DNA of 64,000 nucleotides, from assembly GCF_003515705.1 (NCBI RefSeq), contig NZ_QWEH01000002.1, positions 248,001 to 312,000 of the forward strand. The letters are read 5' to 3'. The notes under the pieces were generated by a model. That model was given only the letters and a program-made list of their open reading frames with translations, had not been told where the DNA came from and searched no databases. Positions 45,709-53,509 of the stretch are shown in pieces. The DNA comes from Oceanobacillus profundus. Its GTDB lineage: Bacteria; Bacillota; Bacilli; Bacillales; Amphibacillaceae. Every line of letters starts with the position of its first letter. Position 1 is the stretch's first letter. The position numbers were made by a program, and so were the translations under genes.

Positions 45709-46581
45709 ATGAATTGGGTAATTGAAAAAAAATACGCAGGATTAACTATTCGTGAGTATTTGCAAGGTATCCATGGTTTTTCAAGGAGAATTATTATTGC
45801 GATAAAGCAAGAGGGGAAGCTCCTTGTAAATGACTTGGAGAGAACAGTTCGCTATGTTCTGGCGGAAGGGGATGTGCTAGAAATTCATTTTCCAGCTGAA
45901 AAGGTAAGCGATAATCTTCAACCTGAAAATATCAATTTAAATATAGCCTACGAAGACCAAGCTGTAATCGTTATTGATAAACCGGCTGGAATGGCAACGA
46001 TGCCGTCTAAAAACCATCCGTCAGGTACGATGGCAAATGGGCTAATTGGATATTACAGGAGAAATAACCGTATGTTTACTTTACATGTTGTGACACGGTT
46101 GGATCGCGATACTTCTGGTCTTGTGCTTGTTGCCAAGGATAGATATAGCCACTCATTGCTGGCAAAAGCGCAGCAATCGAATAAAGTAAAACGTACATAT
46201 ATCGCGTTTGTGGAAGGGATTTTAGAGGCGGAGAAAGGAACTATTGATGCTCCGATTGCGCGTAAACCTGATTCTATAATAGAACGTACTATTCATGAAA
46301 GTGGGAAACCAGCCATTACACACTATAAAAAGCGCTCTGAAATTGAGAACAGAACCATGGTTGAAATTGAGCTGGAGACGGGACGAACACATCAAATTCG
46401 TGTCCATTTCTCCCACTGTGGTCATCCGTTAGTGGGAGATGATTTGTATGGTGGCTCATTACAAATCCTCAATAGACAAGCATTGCATTGTAATGAGCTA
46501 TCCTTCGAACACCCAATAACAAGAGAGAATATAAAGGTTCAATCGAAGCTTCCAGAAGATCTGCAAAAACTATTGAATTAA
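45709..46581 (+). CDS. RluD-family pseudouridine synthase (YjbO-like)
   Basis: A 290-residue RluA/RluD-family enzyme that isomerises uridine in RNA, probably large-subunit rRNA. The N-terminus resembles an S4-like RNA-binding domain (LTIREYLQGIHGFSRRIIIA), and the catalytic aspartate is in VVTRLDRDTSGLVLVAKD. ETGRTHQIRVHFSHCGHPLVGD, in pieces, is the second family motif. It is cotranscribed with nadK. The exact RNA target cannot be assigned from sequence. Confidence 0.92.
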   Translation: MNWVIEKKYAGLTIREYLQGIHGFSRRIIIAIKQEGKLLVNDLERTVRYVLAEGDVLEIHFPAEKVSDNLQPENINLNIAYEDQAVIVIDKPAGMATMPSKNHPSGTMANGLIGYYRRNNRMFTLHVVTRLDRDTSGLVLVAKDRYSHSLLAKAQQSNKVKRTYIAFVEGILEAEKGTIDAPIARKPDSIIERTIHESGKPAITHYKKRSEIENRTMVEIELETGRTHQIRVHFSHCGHPLVGDDLYGGSLQILNRQALHCNELSFEHPITRENIKVQSKLPEDLQKLLN

Positions 46582-46586
46582 CAACC

Positions 46587-47327
46587 TTATGTGAAATCAG
46601 TGAATTTATCTTCTAATAATGGTTGTCGGGATGGAACAGAGATTATTTTTTCTTCAGGTAGGCGAAATGCTGTTAATCGGTTGCCAAATACACATCCAGT
46701 GTCAATATTGATTGTTTTATTCTGGATTCGTGGATTCTTCACGGGTGTATGTCCGTAAACAATCCAATTATTTCCGTGATAGTCTTTTGCCCAATCTCTT
46801 CGAATCGGTCGTCCACTACTGTCAAACTCTCCGCTAATATCGCCATAGAGTACGAAGGTTTTTACTTTTTTATCTGTACGACCAATCAGACTTTCTTTAA
46901 TCCCTGCATGGGCGATGATAACGTTTAGTTCCGGTAGCTGTAAATAAAGAGGAGCTTGCTCATACAACGTAAGAAATTGCTTTTGGACCAATTTCTGTTC
47001 TCTTGTTGGCATGGATTCATATTCAGCCACTGTCGTTTCTAAACCGTGTTTTCGTTGAACATTATTGCCTAGGAAATAACGATACAATTTATTGCAATGA
47101 TTACCTGGAACATAAAGTGCTTTTTTATGTTTTACAACCATTTGATAAACAAGTTGGATAACGGCTATAGAGTTAGGCCCGCGATCGGTAATATCTCCTA
47201 GAAATACTGGGGTTCGTTTATGCGGATGAACATAAATATCTCCTTTATATTCATAGTCTAATGTATTAAAAAGCTTATGCAGTTCATCGATACAGCCATG
47301 TATATCGCCGATAATATCAATTTTCAA
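46587..47327 (-). CDS. prpE: PrpE metallophosphatase / diadenosine tetraphosphatase
   Basis: A 246-residue PPP-family phosphatase. Metal-binding motifs are IIGDIHGC, FLGDITDRGPNS and YVPGNHCNKLYRY, with AHAGI and VYGHTP later. B. subtilis PrpE acts as a symmetrical Ap4A hydrolase and affects spore germination. The start is TTG at 47327, with GGAGTG about 6 bp upstream; an overlapping ATG is out of frame. It converges on the RluD-family gene with only 5 bp between them. Confidence 0.91.
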   Translation of the reverse strand: MKIDIIGDIHGCIDELHKLFNTLDYEYKGDIYVHPHKRTPVFLGDITDRGPNSIAVIQLVYQMVVKHKKALYVPGNHCNKLYRYFLGNNVQRKHGLETTVAEYESMPTREQKLVQKQFLTLYEQAPLYLQLPELNVIIAHAGIKESLIGRTDKKVKTFVLYGDISGEFDSSGRPIRRDWAKDYHGNNWIVYGHTPVKNPRIQNKTINIDTGCVFGNRLTAFRLPEEKIISVPSRQPLLEDKFTDFT

Positions 47328-47388
47328 GGAAAACACTCCATTCAAAAAAGGTAAGATTATTTCAGGCTGGCTTCATATACTAACGAAG

Positions 47389-47484
47389 TACGTTCAAAGA
47401 TTTTTATAAAAGTGCGTGTTCTAAAAGCAAGTAAACGAAGAAATTCAATGTGCCATTTTTACCGGACTTTTTGAACAACCTTTA
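47389..47484. repeat. Dispersed non-coding repeat, copy 3 (short)
   Basis: About 96 bp with the conserved right end (TGTGCCATTTTTACCGGACT then TTTTGAACAACC) and a left end with GTTCAAAG. The TTCGAC/GTCGAA hairpin core is missing, so it looks like an internally deleted copy. It lies between prpE and mgtE. Confidence 0.6.
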
Positions 47485-47620
47485 AAAGTGTAATGGTATC
47501 CAGTGTACATTATATTGGTTTTATTTTGAATACAAAAGAAGCGGCATTGTTTTATTTATCTCCATCTAGGGAATTAATATAAGAATGATTGTTGCTTCGT
47601 TTGGGAAAGGAAGTGGTAAG

Positions 47621-49006
47621 ATGAGCACGAAACCGGATAGACACGAGGAACGATATGAGGAAAAAGTGAGAGAACGATTTCAAGAAGTGCAAAGCCTCCT
47701 GCTAGATGAACAGATAGAAGGTTTTCGTACGAAATTTCTTGATATGCATCCATATGATCAAGCAATGTTTTTCCAGGAGCAAGATAAAACGAACCGAATG
47801 AACATTTATTCCTATTTATCTCCTGAAGAAATTGCAGAAGTAATGATTAATATAGAGCTTGAAGATGTAACAGCCCTTTTTATTGAGATGGATCCTCGCT
47901 ATGCTGCAATGGTATTTTCGAAAATGCCTGCAGATGATGCAGTGGATGTGTTGAATGAATTAGACAAAGAAGAAGTTGCTAGTTTTTTAACGATTATGGA
48001 AAAGGAAGCAGCGGAAGAAATAAAACAATTGCTGCATTATGAGGAAAAAACTGCCGGTAGTATTATGACGACAGAATATGTCGCCATCTACCAAAATGAG
48101 ACGGTAAAAGAAACGATGCAGCTTTTGAAAAAGGAAGCTCCAGATGCAGAAACGATTTACTATTTATTCGTCCTTGATGATTCCAAACGCTTAGTAGGTG
48201 TTCTTTCAATTCGAGATTTGATTGTCGCAGATGAGGATACACGAATAGAGGAAATAATGAGTGGGAGTGTTGTGGCAGTTTCTGTTGCGAAAGATCAGGA
48301 AGAGGTAGCACTAATGTTTCGAGACTATGATTTTCTTGCGCTGCCAGTTGTTGACTTTCAGTATCATTTATTAGGTATTATTACGGTCGATGATATTTTG
48401 GACGTTATGGAAGAAGAAGCAAGTGAGGACTATTCTCGACTTGCTGCGATGTCCGATACGGATAAACGGGATGACACAGCATTGACCTCAGCTAAACGAC
48501 GCTTGCCGTGGCTTGTCATTCTATTGTTTTTAGGACTTTTTACAGCTAGCTTAATTGGCAGGTTCGAGGAAACATTAAATGAGGTGGCAGTGCTAGCGAT
48601 CTTTATACCGTTAATTGCTGGGATGGCTGGTAACACAGGAACACAAGCACTAGCCGTAGCGGTGCGTGGTATCGCTACTGGTGATTACGATAAAGAAGGT
48701 AAGATGAAATTAATTTTACGTGAGGCCGTTACTGGATTAATTACAGGGACTGTATGTGGTATTCTTATAACAATCGTTATTTATCTATGGCAAGGTAATC
48801 TTTACTTAGGTTTGTTAGTTGGTGTTTCAATTTTAGCTTCATTACTTGTTGCAACACTTGCGGGTTCCTTGATACCAATGATTATGCATAAATTTAATAT
48901 TGACCCAGCAGTAGCTTCGGGTCCATTTATTACAACAATTAATGATATTATTTCTATTCTAATTTACTTTGGAATGGCCACGACGTTTATGAGCTACTTA
49001 ATATAG
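47621..49006 (+). CDS. mgtE: Magnesium transporter MgtE
   Basis: A 461-residue MgtE channel: N-terminal helical Mg-sensing domain (about residues 20-130), two CBS domains (about 130-260; MTTEYVAIYQNETVKETM and MSGSVVAVSVAKDQEEVALM), and five membrane helices with the pore motif FIPLIAGMAGNTGTQALAVAVRG, read in two parts. The start is the ATG at 47621 with AAAGGAAG upstream; the earlier ATG at 47585 lacks one. No M-box magnesium riboswitch is visible upstream. Confidence 0.94.
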   Translation: MSTKPDRHEERYEEKVRERFQEVQSLLLDEQIEGFRTKFLDMHPYDQAMFFQEQDKTNRMNIYSYLSPEEIAEVMINIELEDVTALFIEMDPRYAAMVFSKMPADDAVDVLNELDKEEVASFLTIMEKEAAEEIKQLLHYEEKTAGSIMTTEYVAIYQNETVKETMQLLKKEAPDAETIYYLFVLDDSKRLVGVLSIRDLIVADEDTRIEEIMSGSVVAVSVAKDQEEVALMFRDYDFLALPVVDFQYHLLGIITVDDILDVMEEEASEDYSRLAAMSDTDKRDDTALTSAKRRLPWLVILLFLGLFTASLIGRFEETLNEVAVLAIFIPLIAGMAGNTGTQALAVAVRGIATGDYDKEGKMKLILREAVTGLITGTVCGILITIVIYLWQGNLYLGLLVGVSILASLLVATLAGSLIPMIMHKFNIDPAVASGPFITTINDIISILIYFGMATTFMSYLI

Positions 49007-49014
49007 TTACTAAA

Positions 49015-49048
49015 ATAACTTCTTCCGGTTGGGAGAGGTTGTTTTTTT
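49015..49048 (+). terminator. Terminator after mgtE
   Basis: AACTTCTTCC pairs with GGGAGAGGTT, with mismatches, followed by seven T. Confidence 0.75.
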
Positions 49049-49134
49049 ATTTACTACCCTGTTTGGCTGGGCAACACATTTCATTTATTGGGTTCATATA
49101 ATGGGGTGAGGAAAAAAGAAGGGGAGATAAATAC

Positions 49135-49641
49135 ATGAGTAAAAAAAAGTTTGCGAATGAGCCATTACTATACATCCATCAACCCACTATTGGAACGACA
49201 AAGGCACCAATGCAGCACAGTTATATGAGTGAAAGGAAAACAAAACAAAATCAAAGCAGTCCGGAAGTAATCCATTCTCCAAAAAGAGTTAATCGAAGAC
49301 ATCATGCATTCTTACAAGAGGAAACTACGGAAGAATTAGAAGAGACAACAGAAGCAAATGTTCAAGATAGTGAGGAGCAACAAGAAATTGAATTTTCATC
49401 ACCTAGAGAGCGGCGTAAACAATTTAAGGAAATGAATACTCAAGAGCGAATTGATTATTTTCTTACACGACCCAAATTTGCCCCACAGGTTAGGTGCGAA
49501 ATTAAAACAAAGGAAAAAACATATCGCGGTATTGTACTTGGAAAGAATGAAGAAGAAGTCGTTTTCAAAACCGGAAATCGTTCTGCGCCAATACAAATTG
49601 CTATCGATGAAATTACTGAAGTACAACTACTTGGATTTTAG
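49135..49641 (+). CDS. cotO: Spore coat protein CotO-like
   Basis: A 168-residue basic-acidic mosaic protein. The N-terminal motif PLLYIHQPTI and the C-terminal ERIDYFLTRPKFAPQVRCEI are CotO features; the middle is a Glu-rich low-complexity stretch. CotO is a morphogenetic protein of the outer spore coat. B. subtilis CotO is longer (227), the difference being in the middle. The start has GGGGAG upstream, and CATATAAT before it resembles a sporulation sigma-E -10. The convergent neighbour is cotZ, matching the coat gene cluster. Confidence 0.85.
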   Translation: MSKKKFANEPLLYIHQPTIGTTKAPMQHSYMSERKTKQNQSSPEVIHSPKRVNRRHHAFLQEETTEELEETTEANVQDSEEQQEIEFSSPRERRKQFKEMNTQERIDYFLTRPKFAPQVRCEIKTKEKTYRGIVLGKNEEEVVFKTGNRSAPIQIAIDEITEVQLLGF

Positions 49642-49642
49642 A

Positions 49643-49688
49643 GAAAAACACCATTTAGTGGGAAATCCCTCTAAATGGTGTTTTTTTT
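49643..49688. terminator. Bidirectional terminator between cotO and cotZ
   Basis: AACACCATTTAG and CTAAATGGTGTT form a perfect 12-bp stem, with GGGA/TCCC inside and eight T after. Confidence 0.93.
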
Positions 49689-49692
49689 AGTA

Positions 49693-50178
49693 TTAATCAA
49701 AGTCCCTGCTGAATGCATCAATTGCTGGTAGACAAGTTACATGGCAGAAGCAATCTAAGTCAACGGTGATACAAATACCTGTGGCACGCAATTTATCTGT
49801 ACTTTGATCCGTAGGACATTTTAAATGCTCACATCCGGTGTTTTCACCTTCTCTTAGCAGCAGTTCAAGAACAGCACAATGATCATTGTCTATTTTTTTC
49901 ACTCTGAAAATAAAGCTAGCAAGAATTGGTCCGATTTTATTCCTTCTCTCTTTTAGAGCACCAAATCCTTTAAATGGTTTACAGCCATCCTTGCAGTATA
50001 AAATAATCGGTACTGTATCTAAACCATTACTAGGTTCGTTCTCACCCAGTAGATCGCTAATCGATTCATCACAGCTAGTGTCACAGCAATTTTCTACGAT
50101 ATCATTTTGTGCGTCCACAATGTCTTTAAGGATATCTACAACACAATTACCTGATTCAAAATTTTTCCCACATCCCAT
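49693..50178 (-). CDS. cotZ: Spore coat protein CotZ/ExsY family
   Basis: A 161-residue cysteine-rich protein (about fourteen Cys). Typical segments are MGCGKNFESGNCVVDIL at the start, ILYCKDGCKPFKGFG, and CITVDLDCFCHVTCLPAIDA at the end. The family cross-links the outermost spore layer (crust or exosporium). CotY and CotZ are alike, so the exact letter is not certain. The ATG at 50178 follows GAGGAGC; an upstream in-frame ATG has no ribosome site. A sigma-K-like promoter lies upstream. Confidence 0.88.
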   Translation of the reverse strand: MGCGKNFESGNCVVDILKDIVDAQNDIVENCCDTSCDESISDLLGENEPSNGLDTVPIILYCKDGCKPFKGFGALKERRNKIGPILASFIFRVKKIDNDHCAVLELLLREGENTGCEHLKCPTDQSTDKLRATGICITVDLDCFCHVTCLPAIDAFSRDFD

Positions 50179-50215
50179 GAAAATAGCTCCTCTCAAATGT
50201 AATTACTTTCCTTTA

Positions 50216-50244
50216 TAGGATATGTGTCTTTAATTGGATTGTGT
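50216..50244 (-). promoter_or_regulatory. Candidate sigma-K promoter of cotZ
   Basis: On the - strand CATATCCTA (50216-50224) matches CATANNNTA. ACAC at about 50241-50244, 16 bp further up, fits the short -35 (AC). It is about 38 bp before the cotZ start, the expected place for a late mother-cell coat gene. Confidence 0.55.
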
Positions 50245-50300
50245 GGGCATTTAACCGGGTTTTTACTGATGAACGATAAAGTGAAAAAATAAATAAAGAG

Positions 50301-50325
50301 GTTTACGTTTATAAAAAAAGGGTAA
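50301..50325 (+). promoter_or_regulatory. Candidate sigma-B promoter
   Basis: GTTTAC (50301-50306), a 13-bp spacer and GGGTAA (50320-50325) differ from the sigma-B consensus GTTTAA/GGGTAT by one base in each box. It is about 88 bp before the 84-codon gene. Confidence 0.5.
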
Positions 50326-50412
50326 TACATATAAAAAGAATTTAAAGGACCGACAATAATAACGTATTTTTAACGTATATATATTTAAAATAGTCTGATA
50401 AGGGGTGGGGGA

Positions 50413-50667
50413 ATGAGTTATATTTTACCAGTAACGCACTTTCAGTATAATGATTATCAGAGACGAACCATTCAGGAAAAGGGGAATAAGCATTTTATTG
50501 AAAGTCCTTTTAAGGTAATTCTCGAAAAGGAGCATCAGGAAATTTCAACCAAATATGATGCAATTAATAGGGGAAGCAAGCGTCTATATGATACTCGAGG
50601 AGCAGACGAGGATATAGCTGGAGAGTTAATAACTGGAAAGGGCATGCACATTAATGACTATGTATAA
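50413..50667 (+). CDS. 84-residue protein of unknown function
   Basis: A small soluble, charged protein: MSYILPVTHFQYNDYQRRTI at the start, then a Lys/Glu-rich helix and the end GKGMHINDYV. I do not recognise the family with certainty. GGGGTGGGGG stands just before the ATG. A sigma-B-like promoter and a strong terminator frame it, so it is probably a single-gene, stress-type transcript. Confidence 0.7.
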   Translation: MSYILPVTHFQYNDYQRRTIQEKGNKHFIESPFKVILEKEHQEISTKYDAINRGSKRLYDTRGADEDIAGELITGKGMHINDYV

Positions 50668-50698
50668 GAAAACGCTACCTTATTGTAGCGTTTTCTTA
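50666..50698. terminator. Terminator after the 84-residue gene
   Basis: AAGAAAACGCTAC and GTAGCGTTTTCTT form a perfect 13-bp stem around CTTATT. It may serve the convergent DUF421 gene too. Confidence 0.9.
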
Positions 50699-50710
50699 CT
50701 GTAAGGAGGT

Positions 50711-51418
50711 TTATGGTTCCCACTTTTGATGATTTCGATTAAGAAAAGGGAGCACAAGCAGTTTTTGATCTTTCATATATTCAGCGTAAAATACATCTTC
50801 CAGCTGATTATAACCTTGTTCGATTAATTGTTCCATTAACCATTCTTCACTTAGGTTCTTTTCTTCTAAATTATCGTATATAATTTCTCCATCGTTAATT
50901 AAGGTAGTTGATAAATCGACATCCTGTGCAGAAAGCTTCATGTCCTTTCTTGTGGGGGGTTGATAGTCGGACTTTTTTAGAACGGAAAGTGAACCATTTG
51001 CTTCTAAAATAGCAAACTCGACTTCCCGTACAGAAAATGTATCCTTCTCACGCAGTAAATGCTGCAATTGATCAATATCGAGTTTGTTTTTTTTCATTGT
51101 ATCGCGAATCAATTTTCCATTATAAATAATAATGGACGGGTTACCTTCAATAAAGCTTCGAGTTCGTTTGAATTTTTGAGTTATAATTTCTGTAGTATAC
51201 ATCAATACACCATAAACAGTAACGACAAAAGCAATTTCCAGAACACCAGCATGTGGATCGAATAATGCATTACCGACAAGTTCTCCCAACAATAAGGCAG
51301 ATATAAAATCAAATGCTGTGATTTGCGAAATTTGTGTTTTCCCTAATACCTTCGTTGCAATAAATAGAGCAAAAAAGCCGAAAACAAGTTCGTAAAACAT
51401 CGTAAAATATTCTTGCAT
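50711..51418 (-). CDS. DUF421 family membrane protein (YetF/YdfR-like)
   Basis: A 235-residue protein with three N-terminal membrane helices (to about residue 80) and a soluble C-terminal YetF-like domain. LGKTQISQITAFDFISALLLGE and RSFIEGNPSIIIYNGKL, read in pieces, are DUF421 signatures. Several Bacillus members (YetF, YdfR, YrbG, YkjA) are linked to sporulation or the spore membrane; which of these is closest is unclear. No strong ribosome site beyond GGGGG is seen. Confidence 0.88.
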   Translation of the reverse strand: MQEYFTMFYELVFGFFALFIATKVLGKTQISQITAFDFISALLLGELVGNALFDPHAGVLEIAFVVTVYGVLMYTTEIITQKFKRTRSFIEGNPSIIIYNGKLIRDTMKKNKLDIDQLQHLLREKDTFSVREVEFAILEANGSLSVLKKSDYQPPTRKDMKLSAQDVDLSTTLINDGEIIYDNLEEKNLSEEWLMEQLIEQGYNQLEDVFYAEYMKDQKLLVLPFLNRNHQKWEP

Positions 51419-51577
51419 AATTATTGCCCCCTGTTAAAAGCATTTATCGTTTAGTGTATCCAAGTAAAGAGATATCATGTAAAAATGGAATTGGTCGCTA
51501 ATGGAAAAGGAATTTGAGGTAGATGCCGCTTTCGGTGATAAAGATTTAAGGTGTGCAAATCTAAATGAGAAAACAAT

Positions 51578-51608
51578 AAAAAACGCGCTACACAATTGTA
51601 GCGCGAAG
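51578..51608 (-). terminator. Terminator after yjcF
   Basis: CGCGCTACA and TGTAGCGCG pair around CAAT. On the - strand TTTTTTATTG follows. Confidence 0.85.
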
Positions 51609-51613
51609 ATGTT

Positions 51614-52036
51614 TTAGAGTTCCTTTACCATGGTAATATGTGGAATTCCAGCATCCAGAAATTCTCCGGATACAGTTTTATATTCTAATTTCTTGTAAAA
51701 ATCCTCGGCATGCGTTTGGGCATTTAATTTTGCCTTTTGATAACCTTTTTGAGCAATTGCTTTCTCCATTGCATCAATAAGTTGTTTGCCGCAAGATTTT
51801 CCACGATAATTTTTTACTACACAAATACGTTCTAATTTACCATATTCATCAACAAATCGAAGGCGACTTGCAGCAATAGGCTTATCCTGGTCATACATCA
51901 CGAAATGTGTTGCGATTTTTTCAAATTCATCGATTTCTTCTTCTGGAGGAACGTTTTGTTCATCAACGAAGACCTCCATCCGAACATGATATGCATCTTG
52001 AAGTTCTTCTTTTGTTTCTACTGTTTTTAAATTCAT
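51614..52036 (-). CDS. yjcF: GNAT family acetyltransferase YjcF
   Basis: A 140-residue ElaA/YjcF-type N-acetyltransferase. The pattern AYHVRMEVFVDEQNVPPEEEID is diagnostic when read in parts, and the acetyl-CoA loop is NYRGKSCGKQLI. The substrate is unknown. The ATG overlaps the yjcG stop by 4 bp (ATGA), so the genes are translationally coupled. Its length equals B. subtilis YjcF. Confidence 0.9.
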   Translation of the reverse strand: MNLKTVETKEELQDAYHVRMEVFVDEQNVPPEEEIDEFEKIATHFVMYDQDKPIAASRLRFVDEYGKLERICVVKNYRGKSCGKQLIDAMEKAIAQKGYQKAKLNAQTHAEDFYKKLEYKTVSGEFLDAGIPHITMVKEL

Positions 52037-52551
52037 ACTTGTTCCTTTCCAAACACAAATGTTTCATAGACAGTCCATGATCCGTTATCTAATTGATACA
52101 GTAATTGGAAGCGGTCAATCGTATCTTCAAACTGAAAAGATTCCATTTTCAATCTGCCGAAAACATCGGAATATTCATCATGTACGAGGTCCTGAGCGAT
52201 TGTAATGTGCGGGACAAATGGATGCTCATTATTATCCTCGAATTTATCTACATGCATTTTTGCTTGTAAATCCATTAAAGCTTGAACGGGTTCAACCTTA
52301 AAATAAATCGTATTCGTGACGGGCGAAAACGTACTGACTTTATTAATATGAATGGTAAATCGATCTGTCTCATTAGCAATATGTTTCATTTCCGTAATCA
52401 ATTCATCCAATTTATCATCATTCGCTTCAAAAGACCTTTTAAGCGTGATGTGCGGTGGAATCAAAGCATAATGAGGATCATAACGTTTTCTGTATGCATT
52501 TGCTTGGTCTTGAATTGGTTTTGATGGGAAAATTGCAATACCATAGTTCAT
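52033..52551 (-). CDS. yjcG: 2H phosphoesterase superfamily protein YjcG
   Basis: A 172-residue 2'-5' RNA ligase-like protein with the two HxTx active-site motifs: PHITL near residue 37 and PHITI near residue 115. Members hydrolyse cyclic phosphates; the YjcG substrate is not known. The start is the ATG at 52551, 7 bp from AGGAGG. It is followed by yjcF with a 4-bp overlap, and preceded by the esterase gene, as in B. subtilis yjcH-G-F. Confidence 0.91.
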   Translation of the reverse strand: MNYGIAIFPSKPIQDQANAYRKRYDPHYALIPPHITLKRSFEANDDKLDELITEMKHIANETDRFTIHINKVSTFSPVTNTIYFKVEPVQALMDLQAKMHVDKFEDNNEHPFVPHITIAQDLVHDEYSDVFGRLKMESFQFEDTIDRFQLLYQLDNGSWTVYETFVFGKEQV

Positions 52552-52646
52552 TAATAAAACCTCCTGCATTGTAGTTTATTTTATGATGAATGAGTGCTGT
52601 CAATATGTTTATCTTTTAGTATACCAAAAATTCTATAAGAAAAGAA

Positions 52647-53372
52647 TTAATTAAACATTGTCGTGAGAACTCGTGTCATATCTTGTTGCCAATACTTCCA
52701 CGTATGTTTTCCATTTTCTATCTCATCATAATAATAGGTGGATCCTTTTTCTTGTAGCAGCTGATTAAGCTTGCGATTTGGTTCTAAAAAATCGGCTTTA
52801 TTGCCATCAGTCATATGAACTTCTGTTTCCAACTCTCCGATTGTATGATAAATGTCCATGGAGTCAAGAGAGCCAGAATTTGTTACAGCATCTAATACAT
52901 AATTATCGACATACGGAGATTGCATGACGACTTTACCAAATGTATTTGGATATTTAATCGCGGTCATTAATGCAAGTGTTCCTGCTAAGGAATCACCCAT
53001 CAACGCTCTTGACTGTCCCATGTGATAGCTCGGAATAAGTTCATCTAATAAGGGGACAACTTCATTAACCAGAAATTTTGTATAGGCTTCATTTTGTTCA
53101 CCACTTGGATGATACTTTTTCCTGCGATCATGTTTATCCTGATAATGGATGCCGGCGAATACAGTATTGGTAATTTCGTAGCTGTCATGCAGCTTGTCGC
53201 TAAGTGTTGCAACCCTTCCCATTTGAAAATAATCATTCCCATCCTGCATCAAGCAAATATTATATTTGTAGAGGGGTGAGAATGATTCTGGCTGATAAAT
53301 TTGAATAGACATTTTTTCATTTAGAAAGCGACTATCAATGTCTTTAACGAGCATTGTACCTTTTCTACCCAA
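52647..53372 (-). CDS. yjcH: Putative esterase YjcH-like
   Basis: A 241-residue alpha/beta hydrolase of the enterochelin esterase-like (Fes/IroE) group. The nucleophile Ser is in RALMGDSLAGTLALM, and the catalytic His is in ENGKHTWKYW. YKYNICLMQDGNDYFQMGR is typical in parts. The substrate is unproven. The start is uncertain: TTG at 53372 has GAGGTG 6 bp upstream and is preferred over the GTG at 53381 or the ATG at 53354. The operon with yjcG and yjcF is conserved. Confidence 0.86.
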   Translation of the reverse strand: MGRKGTMLVKDIDSRFLNEKMSIQIYQPESFSPLYKYNICLMQDGNDYFQMGRVATLSDKLHDSYEITNTVFAGIHYQDKHDRRKKYHPSGEQNEAYTKFLVNEVVPLLDELIPSYHMGQSRALMGDSLAGTLALMTAIKYPNTFGKVVMQSPYVDNYVLDAVTNSGSLDSMDIYHTIGELETEVHMTDGNKADFLEPNRKLNQLLQEKGSTYYYDEIENGKHTWKYWQQDMTRVLTTMFN

Positions 53373-53509
53373 AATATACACCTCATGCTTTCAGTTTATC
53401 AATCTGTACATATTTAACCATAGTCTATCACTAACGTGTAGCACCTGTCACCTAATGAAAAGAAGCCTAGAGTTATTCGGTTTCGGTTAAGAAATATCAT
53501 AGCAAGCGC

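Noticed and set aside
47488-47620. M-box magnesium riboswitch before mgtE
   Set aside because: The short upstream region lacks the conserved M-box elements and any terminator/antiterminator pair.
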